Source: Pedobacter africanus (GTDB taxonomy: Bacteria > Bacteroidota > Bacteroidia > Sphingobacteriales > Sphingobacteriaceae). Taken from it: a stretch of 64,000 nucleotides of DNA. The stretch lies in assembly GCF_900176535.1 (NCBI RefSeq), contig NZ_FWXT01000001.1:2356001-2420000 (forward strand), read 5' to 3'. A program made the position numbers and the translations under genes. Each line of letters begins with the position of its first letter. Positions within the stretch are counted from its first letter, which is position 1. Positions 35,198 to 45,300 of this stretch are shown here, in pieces. The notes under the pieces are model-generated. The model did no database searches, had not been told where the DNA came from, and was given only the letters and a program-made list of their open reading frames with translations.

Positions 35198-35305
35198 CTG
35201 TAGGGGAAGGAGTCGAACCTTCAAGGAGTAGTTAGCCCTTACGGGTTTTCCATATTCTCCACCACCGAGACAAGGAGGTGCGTCTGCCAGTTTCACCACC
35301 CTACA
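35198..35305 (-). tRNA. Unusual class II tRNA-like RNA, GUC anticodon, enlarged variable region (copy 2)
   Basis: A paralogue of the RNA at 34977-35121. Acceptor TGTAGGG (35305-35299) with CCCTACA (35205-35199); D stem GTG/CGC; anticodon stem CCTCC/GGTGG with the same U-U mismatch; identical loop TTGTCTC with GTC at 35271-35269; identical T arm; G73. No CCA follows (CTA). The variable region has a GGAG/CTCC base helix around 28 nt with a CCC-GTAA-GGG hairpin, a GNRA-type tetraloop. Compared with copy 1, pairs 4:69 (U-A to A-U), 26:44 (G-C to A-U) and the third pair of the variable base helix (G-C to A-U) change together, which shows selection on the fold. ATGGA on the 5' side and GCTAACTA on the 3' side of the variable loop are conserved. 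Confidence 0.7.
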
Positions 35306-35459
35306 GAGTATAAGCAAATGTTAAAGAACTATATTTTTTGTTACTTGCTTGATACAAATGTAACAACAACCCAAATACGTTACAAATATTTTAATCATTT
35401 AATTTTATTTTTAGCATATTTATAATTATATTTGATTATCGTTAACAAATATCAAAATC
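35306..35459. promoter_or_regulatory. Intergenic region between tRNA-like copy 2 and the Lrp-family gene
   Basis: AT-rich divergent promoter region. On the plus strand TATATTTG (35427-35434) fits TAnnTTTG, 25 nt upstream of the Lrp-family start. On the minus strand the sequence before copy 2 is AT-rich with several TTTG words, but I cannot assign a -7 box with confidence. Confidence 0.4.
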
Positions 35460-35933
35460 ATGCTTAGAAAAGAAAGCCAAAATTTAGAAATTGATAACCT
35501 GGATATCGACATTTTAAAGCAGTTGATGCACGACGCAACCAAACCCTATACTGAAATTGCCAAAGATCTGATCGTTTCGGGCGGTACAATACATGTTCGC
35601 ATGAAAAAGCTTCAGGAAATGGGCATCATCAGGGGCTCACATTTAATCATTGATCCGCAAAAGGCAGGATATGACGTAACTGCCTTCCTGGGAATTTATC
35701 TGGAAAAAGGGATACAATATAAAGATGCTGTAGCACAGCTCAGCAAGATTAAAGAAGTAGTAGAACTTCATTATACTACTGGAGCATACAGCATGTTTGC
35801 CAAAATTATCTGCAGGGATACCAGTCACCTGCGCCACGTGTTAAACGAAGAGATACAGGCCGTTCCGGGTATTCAGCGTACAGAGACGCTGATTTCGCTC
35901 GAAGAAAGTATCAGGAGGCAGATAGAGTTATAA
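35460..35933 (+). CDS. Lrp/AsnC family transcriptional regulator
   Basis: A 157-residue regulator: an N-terminal helix-turn-helix (NLDIDILKQLMHDATKPYTEIAKDL then GGTIHVRMKKLQEMGII, about residues 13-60) followed by the RAM ligand-binding domain (about 70-150) with YTTGAYSMFAKIICRD and the closing IPGIQRTETLISLEES. Such proteins bind amino acids and form octamers or hexadecamers on DNA. Its target is unknown; adjacent divergent genes are the tRNA-like RNAs. It is convergent with tex, 6 nt apart. Confidence 0.94.
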   Translation: MLRKESQNLEIDNLDIDILKQLMHDATKPYTEIAKDLIVSGGTIHVRMKKLQEMGIIRGSHLIIDPQKAGYDVTAFLGIYLEKGIQYKDAVAQLSKIKEVVELHYTTGAYSMFAKIICRDTSHLRHVLNEEIQAVPGIQRTETLISLEESIRRQIEL

Positions 35934-35939
35934 TAGATT

Positions 35940-38255
35940 CTATTTGAACATATCCTTTAAAGCCTGCAGCTTCAACTGTAAATCTCCATCAGGCAGTTTT
36001 TCTTTTTGTCCAGCTTTTGGATTATGCTGTGGTTTAAGCGGCTTTTTATGCTGTTGAGCCCCTACAGGCTTGGCAAACTTTTTAGACTTGTCTGCCTGCT
36101 TATGCTGGTCCCTTTTAGGCTTAGCGTCCAATTCCTTTTTCATCGACAGGGAAATTCTTTTCCGGGCAACATCCACTTCAACAACAGTAACCTCAACTTT
36201 CTGATGTACCTTCACTACATCCGCAGCATTGGCCACAAACTTATCAGCCATCTGGCTGGTGTGGACCAAACCGTCCTGATGCACCCCGATATCTACAAAT
36301 GCGCCGAAATTGGTAATATTGGTAACAATACCTGGCAGCTTCATGCCTACTTTAAGGTCGGCAACTTCATTTACTCCCTCTGTAAAACTAAATACTTCAA
36401 ACTGCTCACGTGGGTCGCGGCCTGGTTTTGCCAGCTCAGCCATGATGTCGGTCAAGGTAGGTAAACCAATGTCATCACTTACATATTGCTGTAACCTGAT
36501 CTGCTTTTGTAACTCCGTATCTTTCATCAATTGGCTGATGCTGCAATTTAAATCCCTTGCCATTTTATGCACCAAGGCATAGCGCTCAGGGTGTACACCA
36601 CTTGAATCCAGCACTGCTTCAGCATTTCTGATCCTCAGGAAGCCTGCCGCCTGCTCAAAGGCTTTATCGCCCAAACGCGGCACTTTCCTCAGACTTTCCC
36701 TGTTTTTAAACGCACCATGCTCATTACGGTAGGCCACTATGTTTTGTGCCAGTTGCGGCCCCAAACCAGATACGTAAGCGAGCACCTGCTTTGAAGCGGT
36801 ATTGAGTTCAACACCTACGGCGTTTACACAACTCATTACGGTATCATCAAGCGATGCCTGTAACTTATTCTGGTCCACATCGTGCTGGTACTGCCCCACA
36901 CCTATCGATTTAGGGTCTATTTTCACCAGCTCGGCCAGTGGGTCCATCAGTCTGCGACCAATAGAAACTGCTCCCCTTACCGTAATATCCTGATTAGGAA
37001 ACTCTTCACGTGCCACTTCCGAGGCGGAATAGATCGAAGCTCCGTTCTCGTTCACCATTACTACCACTACCCCCGGAATGTTCAGTCTGCGTACAAATAC
37101 CTCCGTTTCGCGGCCAGCCGTTCCATTACCTATTGCCACGGCTTCAATTTCATATTTTGCACAAAGCTCGGTCAGTTTATCGCCAGCTTTCTTAACATTG
37201 CCTTGTCCTGTATGCGGATAAATGGTGGTATTTTCCAATAACTTTCCCTGCTTGTCCAGGCAAACTACTTTGCAGCCCGTACGGAAGCCGGGATCAATGG
37301 CAAGCACATTCTTCTGGCCCATTGGCGCAGCCAGCAAAAGCTGTCGCGCGTTTTCTGCAAATACCCTTATGGCCTCTTCATCCGCTTTTTCTTTCGACAG
37401 GTTGCGGATCTCTGTTTCCATTGCCGGGCCCAACAATCTTTTATAGCTGTCTTGTACAGCCAGCTTAACCTGAGCTGCACAAGCATTGTTTCCTTTAACA
37501 AATTGGTTTTCCAGGATTGCAATTGCCCCATCTTCGTCGGGCATCGCATCAAGTTTTAAAATGGATTCATTCTCGCCCCTTCTTATGGCCAATACCCGGT
37601 GCGAAGGTGCATTTTTCAATGGTTCTTCCCAGTCGAAATAATCTTTGTATTTAATCCCTTCTTCTTCTTTACCTTTAATAACAGTGGATTTAAAGACGGC
37701 TTTTTGCTGGAAGTAGCTCCGCATCGCCGTCCTTGCCTCGGCATTTTCATTTACCATTTCGGCAATAATGTCCCTGGCTCCCGCCAGCGCTTCAGCAGTA
37801 GAAACCACACCCAGCTCATCATTCAAAAACTTGCCTGCTTCGGCTTCAGGATCTGCTTTAGCCTGCTCCAAAATAAACAGGGCCAAAGGCTCCAGTCCTT
37901 TCTTGCGCGCTTCAGAGGCCCTGGTCTTACGTTTAGGCTTGTAAGGCAGGTAAATATCTTCTATGGTAGCAATGTCAGTAGCTGCGTTAATCTGGCCTTC
38001 CAGTTCGGGGGTTAGTTTGTCCAGCGCAGTCAATGCCTTCAAAATAGCCTCCCTGCGTTTATCCAGCTCTCTTAATTGCTGAAATCTGTCGCGGATACCC
38101 GCTACCTGCACTTCGTCTAAACTTCCAGTCACTTCTTTCCGGTAACGTGAAATAAAGGGAACTGTAGCCCCTTCATCCAGTAATTCAATAGTAGCGATAA
38201 CCTGCTCTTCCTTTACCGCCAGCTCGGCAGCAATGATTCTAGAATGATTGCTCAT
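35940..38255 (-). CDS. tex: Tex-like RNA-binding transcription accessory protein
   Basis: A 771-residue Tex protein: N-terminal helix-rich part with ATVPFISRYRKEVTGSLDE, the YqgF-like nuclease-fold domain around 325-450 (LAIDPGFRTGCKVVCLD), helix-hairpin-helix domains (VAYRNEHGAFKNRESLRKVP) and an S1 domain at about 645-715 (PGIVTNITNFGAFVDIGVHQDGLVH). The C-terminal ~50 residues are a lysine/proline-rich tail (KPKRDQHKQADKSKK). Tex acts on transcription and RNA turnover in bacteria; the precise task is not settled. It is monocistronic. Confidence 0.95.
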   Translation of the reverse strand: MSNHSRIIAAELAVKEEQVIATIELLDEGATVPFISRYRKEVTGSLDEVQVAGIRDRFQQLRELDKRREAILKALTALDKLTPELEGQINAATDIATIEDIYLPYKPKRKTRASEARKKGLEPLALFILEQAKADPEAEAGKFLNDELGVVSTAEALAGARDIIAEMVNENAEARTAMRSYFQQKAVFKSTVIKGKEEEGIKYKDYFDWEEPLKNAPSHRVLAIRRGENESILKLDAMPDEDGAIAILENQFVKGNNACAAQVKLAVQDSYKRLLGPAMETEIRNLSKEKADEEAIRVFAENARQLLLAAPMGQKNVLAIDPGFRTGCKVVCLDKQGKLLENTTIYPHTGQGNVKKAGDKLTELCAKYEIEAVAIGNGTAGRETEVFVRRLNIPGVVVVMVNENGASIYSASEVAREEFPNQDITVRGAVSIGRRLMDPLAELVKIDPKSIGVGQYQHDVDQNKLQASLDDTVMSCVNAVGVELNTASKQVLAYVSGLGPQLAQNIVAYRNEHGAFKNRESLRKVPRLGDKAFEQAAGFLRIRNAEAVLDSSGVHPERYALVHKMARDLNCSISQLMKDTELQKQIRLQQYVSDDIGLPTLTDIMAELAKPGRDPREQFEVFSFTEGVNEVADLKVGMKLPGIVTNITNFGAFVDIGVHQDGLVHTSQMADKFVANAADVVKVHQKVEVTVVEVDVARKRISLSMKKELDAKPKRDQHKQADKSKKFAKPVGAQQHKKPLKPQHNPKAGQKEKLPDGDLQLKLQALKDMFK

Positions 38256-38332
38256 TTAATTTCTGTTTGATATCCTAATTGCCGCCAAAATTAATCCTAA
38301 CAATTGACATCCTCAAATAAATATATTGTTAA

Positions 38333-38365
38333 CAAAAAATCCCCTAAGGCCTACCCAGGGGATTT
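38333..38365 (-). terminator. Terminator of pdhB
   Basis: On the minus strand AAATCCCC (38365-38358) pairs with GGGGATTT (38344-38337) around a 13-nt loop and is followed by a T-run and GTT. It begins 28 nt after the pdhB stop. Confidence 0.8.
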
Positions 38366-38392
38366 ATATTTTTTGTTGCAACAGGGCAACGC

Positions 38393-39379
38393 TTATTTAT
38401 TTACGTACAATACCTCTTTAACTGCTTTTACTACTCTTTCTGCATTAGGTAAGCTTGCAGCAATTAAGGTAGGCGCATAAGGAAGCGGAACATCTGCACA
38501 GGTAATACGCAGTACAGGAGCATCTAAATAATCAAAAGCATTCTTTTGAACATTAAATGCAATTTCAGAAGAAATTGAAGCCAATGGCCATGCCTCTTCT
38601 ACAACTACCAGACGGTTCGTCTTTTTAACAGACTCAATGATGGTAGCATAGTCAATAGGGCGTACTGTACGCAAATCGATCACTTCAACATTGATTCCTT
38701 CTTTGGTCAGCTCTTCTACGGCAGGGTTAACAACGCGGGTAAGCATTTTACCAAAAGTAACGATGGTCACATCAGAACCTTCCTTAACCACATTTGCTTT
38801 GCCAATTGGCAGGTAGTACTCTTCTTCAGGAACTTCGCCTTTGTCGCCGTACATTACCTCCGATTCCATGAAAATAACCGGATCAGGATCTAAAATGGCC
38901 TGTTTAAGCAAACCTTTGGCTTCGTAAGGCGTAGAAGGAACTACTACCTTTAAACCCGGACAGTTGGCATACCAGTTTTCAAAGTTCTGAGAGTGCTGGG
39001 CACCCAGCTGACCTGCATTACCTGTAGGTCCGCGGAATACGATGGGCACAGGGAACTGTCCGCCGCTCATGGATAACATTTTAGCTGCGCCGTTAATGAT
39101 CTGATCTATAGCAACCAGAGAGAAGTTAAAGGTCATAAATTCTACAACCGGAACCAATCCGTTCATTGCTGCGCCTATTGCTATTCCGGCAAAGCCCAAT
39201 TCAGCAATCGGCGTATCAATTACACGCTTATCGCCAAATTCATCAAGCATACCCTGACTAACCTTATAGGCACCATTGTATTGCGCAACTTCCTCGCCCA
39301 TAAGGAAAACGTTTTCATTTTTACGCATTTCCTCGCTAAGGGCCTCACGCAAAGCTTCTCTAAATTGAATCTCTCTCAT
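38393..39379 (-). CDS. pdhB: Pyruvate dehydrogenase E1 component, beta subunit
   Basis: The beta subunit of the thiamine-diphosphate-dependent E1 that decarboxylates pyruvate to feed acetyl-CoA synthesis. I take ATG 39379 (328 residues, MREIQFREALREALSEEM); nine more codons upstream add nothing. Landmarks are MGEEVAQYNGAYKVSQG, RVIDTPIAELGFAGIAIGAAM, FRGPTGNAGQLGAQHSQ and VIDLRTVRPID. The alpha subunit and E2/E3 genes are not adjacent; the gene stands alone, as happens in Bacteroidota. A branched-chain E1 beta is the alternative reading. Confidence 0.92.
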   Translation of the reverse strand: MREIQFREALREALSEEMRKNENVFLMGEEVAQYNGAYKVSQGMLDEFGDKRVIDTPIAELGFAGIAIGAAMNGLVPVVEFMTFNFSLVAIDQIINGAAKMLSMSGGQFPVPIVFRGPTGNAGQLGAQHSQNFENWYANCPGLKVVVPSTPYEAKGLLKQAILDPDPVIFMESEVMYGDKGEVPEEEYYLPIGKANVVKEGSDVTIVTFGKMLTRVVNPAVEELTKEGINVEVIDLRTVRPIDYATIIESVKKTNRLVVVEEAWPLASISSEIAFNVQKNAFDYLDAPVLRITCADVPLPYAPTLIAASLPNAERVVKAVKEVLYVNK

Positions 39380-39536
39380 TGTATATTCAAATATTAACTG
39401 GCGCAAACTTATATAAAATTGCGTTCAAATGCAAGTTTATCCATAGCCCTGAAACCTTTAAAAACAAAGTGTTAAGACAGGAAATATATGTTTTGCAAGT
39501 CTATAATTTTAACGTGTTTTAATTACACTATCGCCC

Positions 39537-42392
39537 CTACTTGCCAAATAAAGTTCTATATATAGAATATTTATAATTGTCTTCTACCAGGCTCGATTTA
39601 AAATAAGGCGCTTCAAAAAGTTCGGTAAGTTTTTCTTTGAGTGCCGATATGAACGCTGCCTTGGCTTCTTCCAGATAAGTGCCGGATAAACTTTGCCTGC
39701 CCGATTTAAACCACACCCCTTCCTGGCTCATGGTTTTAACCACATATAAATTCGGTTCAACTGCAGTTTTACCCGAAAATTGTTCATAAACGTAGGTGTA
39801 GAGCAAAGTCTGGATCAGGGCTTTGTTGATGTACTTACCATCAGTATTGAACAGTTCAGGGATATCCTTATAGGTCAGTTTATCGCTACCCGTTTTATAA
39901 TCAACTATCCGGGTAACACCCTCTTTTAAATCTACCCGGTCAATAATTCCTCCTATCCTGATGCTGGCCTCTTTTCCATTGAGCGGGAAACTGATGTCGG
40001 CCTCCACCCATTGCTCCAGGCTTGCAATGCGAAAGGGGGCTTGGGTTTCATCCTGGTTAACAATGATTCTTACATAAGCTTCTACAATGGCCAGTATTAC
40101 CTTTTGCATTCCTTTAAAAGCAACCGCCTTATCCGGGTTGTTGAATATCACCGCAGCAAAGGCTTTTTCGGTCAATGCAGGAATGTCTTTGCTTTTTGCC
40201 TTGAGCAGCGGGGCGGTAATTTCCTGGCCAATGCAGTCTTCATAAAAATATTCCATTACCTTGTGCAGGATAGAGCCTACCTCATTGGCCTCTACCACGG
40301 CTGTTACCTCTTTAGGTTCTTTAATGCCGGCAATGTAATTGAAAAAGAAATCTATGGGGTTCAGGATGTATTGCGTTAATGCAGAAGGCGAAAGCGTTTT
40401 ATTTTTATCCAGGTACCGTTGCAAACCAGCCTGTATCGCTGCATTTCCTTCTTTTTTGATTTGCACCTCTTTAACCGGCTCTGTTCTTACATTCAGATCA
40501 AGACTGTAATAACTGAAATCAAAGCCGCTTTCGTAGGCCAGCTGTTTTAAGATCCGGCTCGGCTCGCCCGAAGTAGATTCATCTGTAAGGCTGTTGTAAA
40601 CAAAATTGATGTTTTCTGCCCGCTGGATTAGCCGGTACACCATATAAGCCGAAATGGCATCCTGGTTTTCCAGCACCGGCAAGCCATATACCCTCCTGAT
40701 GCTGTCGGGGATAAAACTGTTTCCCGCAGATGATTTAGGCACAATACCCTCGTTAAAGCCCAGCATCACCACCTTATCAAAATTAAGGTTCCTGGTTTCC
40801 AGCAAGCCCATCAACTGGATCCCCTTTAAAGGATCACCTGAAAGTGGCACTGCAAGCCCCATAATTGCCTTTTGCACCAGTGAAATAATGAAAGGAATCT
40901 CTTCATGCCCTACATCCCGCCCAAAAGTGTCGTACAATCTGTTCAGCTCCTGTATAATTTTAACGAAGAGTTCCGCATCAATCTTTTTTAATGCGCCTGC
41001 ATTGGAAAGCCTTGCCAGCACAAAATTACAGAGTTCCAGCAGCTGTTCCATTACCTCACCTGCATGGTTCAGTTTTTTGAAAAACACTTCGAACAGGCCT
41101 TTCTGGTTAATTAAACGGGACTGTGAAATTTCAACTTCCTTCTCTGTCAGCAAAGCCCTTTTAATCTTATCGCGCATAGCATGGCTCAGCCCGGTTAGCG
41201 GGTGTGTTAAAAAGGCCTCTACATTTTTGTAAGACAAGCGCCCGGTTTGCTGAATCTCCAGCTGACAGCCGCTCCAAAGATCTATCAACCCGTATACACT
41301 GGAAGCCGCCAGGGCAAAACCCATTGTAACGTTCAGCTCAACCTCCTGCCCGTTATAAGTGGTTGGAATGGTTTGTAATGCTGGAATCAGCAGGCTCTCA
41401 TCTGCCAGCACTACAGCAACGGAGGTTTCCTTACCGGTGCCGGTATAATCCTCTTTTAAAATGGCATTCAGTATTTTGGCCTGCGCGGCCTGCCCCTGCA
41501 CACTGTAAACATTTACCTGATGTTTTTCATTCCGCATTAAACTGGAGCTGTTTTCAAAAACATTTTTTATCCCCAGTTGATGAATGTTCTTTCTTAAAAA
41601 CAAGCCAGCTTCCTGCAAGGGATCGTCCAGGTAATAGCTATCGGCATCAAAATAAAACAAGGCCTTACCCGCGTCCTGCAGGTTTACAAAAATCCGGGCC
41701 TCTGCATTGCTTAATGCATTAAAGCCAGCAAAAATGACCTTTCCTTTTTCAAAGTCCGCCATAAAGGCCTGCCTTGCTGCATTGCTCTGGGCCAGTTCCC
41801 TGTAAATCATCCCATTGGTGATATAGCCCTGCGTTTTTAATTCGTGATGAAACTTATGGTAAAGTTTAGGCATCCTGCGCCACATCTTTATAAAGAGCTC
41901 CTGTTGTCGCTTATGCTTCCCTTCCGAATAGGAAGTCCAGAACTGAGAAAGGTACTGGTACTGCTCCGGGCTCAGGTAGTCAAAATCCTTATTGATCACA
42001 GAAATATCTTCCAGATCGCGGTAAATCTTGTCCGCATCCACCAGGTCGATATCTATCTGCGAGAAATCGGCGAGCATGATCTTCGCCAGCGGAAAGAATT
42101 TATTACCCGAAATGGGATCCAGTCCCTCTTCCCGGAGCAGCTGGTTATAAATTCTGTGCAGCGTAAAAAACTGTATATAAAAATCGGCTAAACGGTAATC
42201 GGTCGATTTTGCAAAAAACTCCTGTACAGTAAAAAAGGAAGGACTAAAAAAAGGCTTTTTAATGAGATCGGCCAGGTGTTTCTGTAAATAGGCCGCCGGC
42301 CTTTTATTGTTAAAAATGATGGCACAGTGCTGTAGGCTGCTGCCAAACTTTGCAACCAGATCTTCTGCTAATTCCTGTAAAAATGGCTTCAT
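39537..42392 (-). CDS. addB: AddB-like PD-(D/E)xK nuclease
   Basis: A 951-residue protein pairing with the helicase-nuclease at 42395. The N-terminal ~500 residues resemble a UvrD-like fold without a clear Walker A motif (HCAIIFNNKRPAAYL at the start), a feature of AddB. The C-terminal region (about 675-945) is a RecB-type nuclease domain: LSPSALTQYILNPIDFFFNYI, GSILHKVMEYFYED, then the catalytic RIVDYKTGSDKL (Asp and Lys). The complex resects DNA double-strand ends for recombination. It begins 2 nt after the addA stop. Confidence 0.85.
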   Translation of the reverse strand: MKPFLQELAEDLVAKFGSSLQHCAIIFNNKRPAAYLQKHLADLIKKPFFSPSFFTVQEFFAKSTDYRLADFYIQFFTLHRIYNQLLREEGLDPISGNKFFPLAKIMLADFSQIDIDLVDADKIYRDLEDISVINKDFDYLSPEQYQYLSQFWTSYSEGKHKRQQELFIKMWRRMPKLYHKFHHELKTQGYITNGMIYRELAQSNAARQAFMADFEKGKVIFAGFNALSNAEARIFVNLQDAGKALFYFDADSYYLDDPLQEAGLFLRKNIHQLGIKNVFENSSSLMRNEKHQVNVYSVQGQAAQAKILNAILKEDYTGTGKETSVAVVLADESLLIPALQTIPTTYNGQEVELNVTMGFALAASSVYGLIDLWSGCQLEIQQTGRLSYKNVEAFLTHPLTGLSHAMRDKIKRALLTEKEVEISQSRLINQKGLFEVFFKKLNHAGEVMEQLLELCNFVLARLSNAGALKKIDAELFVKIIQELNRLYDTFGRDVGHEEIPFIISLVQKAIMGLAVPLSGDPLKGIQLMGLLETRNLNFDKVVMLGFNEGIVPKSSAGNSFIPDSIRRVYGLPVLENQDAISAYMVYRLIQRAENINFVYNSLTDESTSGEPSRILKQLAYESGFDFSYYSLDLNVRTEPVKEVQIKKEGNAAIQAGLQRYLDKNKTLSPSALTQYILNPIDFFFNYIAGIKEPKEVTAVVEANEVGSILHKVMEYFYEDCIGQEITAPLLKAKSKDIPALTEKAFAAVIFNNPDKAVAFKGMQKVILAIVEAYVRIIVNQDETQAPFRIASLEQWVEADISFPLNGKEASIRIGGIIDRVDLKEGVTRIVDYKTGSDKLTYKDIPELFNTDGKYINKALIQTLLYTYVYEQFSGKTAVEPNLYVVKTMSQEGVWFKSGRQSLSGTYLEEAKAAFISALKEKLTELFEAPYFKSSLVEDNYKYSIYRTLFGK

Positions 42393-42394
42393 AC

Positions 42395-45300
42395 TTAAAT
42401 AGATTTCAGTTGTTTGGTAACCGCGTAAAACAAATAACCCTTTACTTTGCTGTAACCCATTTCGGTAAATAAAGCCTTGTAACCCTGTACCTGCGCTACA
42501 TGCTCCTTTGTCTGCTCCAGAGTAAATTTATAATCAAGGATGATGACCTCATCGCCAGCCAGGAGTACCCTGTCCGGCCTGTGCATTTTCCCCTCAGCAT
42601 CTATGATGTTCTTTTCTGTGATGCTTTCAGGAGCCTGGTTTAATACCGCCCGCAGTTCGGGGTGATTTAAAACCTCCTGCACAGCCGTTTTAAGCTCCTC
42701 CATTTCCTTTTCTAAAATAGTACCCTCCAGCAGCAGACCTGCCAGGTAGCGATCTATTTCCTGTCCCGTCCCCGCATTGGCCAGTACATCATGAAGTAAA
42801 GAGCCCCGGCGGCCCGACTTCTGAATATTTAACACGTGCTTTAAATGCTGTTCCTGATCGGGTACATAGATCTCAGCTAAACGGCTGGTGGTTGGATAAT
42901 GATCCAGCTCAATCTGCCCTGAAAGATTAGTTTGCCCCAGGCGTGCCGGAACTTCATCTACAATCTCATATACATTGTTTTCGTCAAAATCATGTTCAAA
43001 GGTCATATTCAGCACATCGCCAATAGTGCTGAGTTTTGTGCTGTCCTTTTTTGCCATTGTAGCGATGTACAGATAATCGCGCGACCTGGTCGTGGCCACA
43101 TATAGCATATTTAAGGCATCCATATGGTTGTACAACAGCTCTTCATAATAAGCTTTTGCAACCGCAGAATTACTAAGCGTCTCATTGTATTTCAGGGGAA
43201 TACCCCGCAAAGCTTCAAAAGCGGTGTCTGCCGATGACACCCAGAAAACAGCATTTGCTTTACCTTTGATTTCCCAGTTACAGAAGGGAATAAATACAGC
43301 CCTGAAAGCAAGCCCTTTTGATTTATGAATGGTGATCACCTGTATGGCATCCGCGCTTTCGGGTGAAGGCAGGGATTTGTTTACCCCTTCTTCATCCCAC
43401 CAGGTTAAAAAGGACACAATCCCCTTCTCTCCCAGTCGGCTTGCATTGGCGGCGAGGTCTCTGAAGGCCAGCAGATAAGGAAGATGGGCCTCCATTTGGC
43501 CCAGCCCATAACTATCTATCAGGATCTCTACCAGCTCTGGCAGCGGCAGCTGCATCCAGCTTTGCCAGTTTTCACACAAGGAAGCCGGGAGCACAGCTGT
43601 GAGGCCACTAAAGGAAGTATGGTTTAAATTAAGGTAATGACTGGCATCTGGTGTGATATTTTGCAAGGAATTGTACAGGGCAATACAATTAGCTTTGTAG
43701 AGCGTAGTTTCACTATCCAATCCAATCAGGGCTTTCATCGTATCTATAATCAACCGAACCCCTATGTTGTTGGAGATTTGTAGCGCCTCGCCCGAGATTA
43801 CCTCTATACCCTGGGCCATCAGCTTTTTAACTGTGGTTACGGCTTCGGCATTGGACCGTACCAATACAGCAATGTCGCGGGCGGCATAGCCTTGGTCCGC
43901 TTTGAGCCGGGCGATCTCAGCAATCACTTCGTTCAGGGCAATATCCCTGAAAACCGTTTCCGTGAAGCGCTGCTCTTCAGCGGCGTCATCTTTACCTATT
44001 TTCCTCACTTTAATGGTACCTCCAATAGGCGTTTTGGGCGCAAGCTTTTGTGTGGATGTACTATATATGTCTGTAATGATGCGATCAAAACCTTGCCCCT
44101 GCCACCATAACCTTAAATCTTCCGGTTTTCCTTCCAGTCCCTGGTTCAATTCATTTTGCAGCAGCAAAGGGATGGATTTATAAATGAAATTATTAAAAGT
44201 GATGATATGCTCGGCGCTTCGGTAATTTTCTTCCAGGCTTTCTTCCAGCACCCGGTCTGCACCAATGTCCAGTTTCGCCTGCCGGTGCAGGATATTCCAG
44301 TCACCATTACGCCACCTGTAAATCGACTGCTTGGTATCCCCTACAATTAAGTGGTCTATCAGTTCCCCGCTCGGGGTGGCAATGGCATTGGCAAGCAGTG
44401 AGCGGAAGCTGTTCCACTGACTGGTCGAGGTATCCTGAAATTCATCAAACAAAAAGTTACGGTAGCGCGTACCTACTTTTTCCCAGATAAAAGATGGATT
44501 ATCACCTGCTTCATCTGTAATTCCGGTGATGAGCTTTTGTGCATCGCTGATCAGCAGGTTATCGTTTTCTTCCCTGTAAACTTTTAATAAAGAAGCAACC
44601 TCCTGCATCAGCCGCAGGTAGTACAGGTTTTTACTGAACGCAATAGCCAGGGTATAGTTGGGCAGATGCGTTAAATAATATGCTCTTATAGCTTTAAGTA
44701 TCGGGTTAAGCTCCTGGTAAACGGCATCAAAACTTCTATTCTTCTGAAACCAGGTATCCGGTTCATCTATAAAATTAAAAAGGGGCTCTATTTTAGAAAA
44801 ATCGCCGTTAACGATGAGCGGGATTTTGGCCAGGGGGCTTACAGATTTCCGGTTCAAATGCTCCTTCTCTACCCCAAAGCGATTAAATATTTCCTGTGCC
44901 TTTATGGCCAGGCTGGTCAGTTCTTCTTCAAAGTTTTTTGCTGCAGCCCTGGTAATGCTGATGTAATGTTTAAACAGGTCGTCTATGCTATCAGAACCAA
45001 GTGCATCAATGGCTTCTTCAAAAACCTGGAAACGCTCCTTAAAGATCTCCCCTATAAGGTTGTACAATTCTACCTTATAATTCCAGCTCTTGTTGTCGTT
45101 TATCCTTTCTATGGCCAGATCAATGATCCATTGCAGCAATTGTTTGTTATGGTCCAAAGCCTCATCCAGCTTGCCTACCAGGTCATCCTTCACCTTATCG
45201 TAATTCATTTCCAGGCTATAGCCTGCATCAAGGCCGAGCTCAAAGGCAAAACCCCGGATCACCTTCTGCACAAAGCCATCAATAGTACTCACCGAAAAGC

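Noticed and set aside
34977..35305. Group I intron or tmRNA as explanation of the odd tRNA-like RNAs
   Set aside because: The insertion is in the variable region, not the anticodon loop, and is too short (under 75 nt) for a group I intron; a full anticodon arm and D arm are present, unlike tmRNA.
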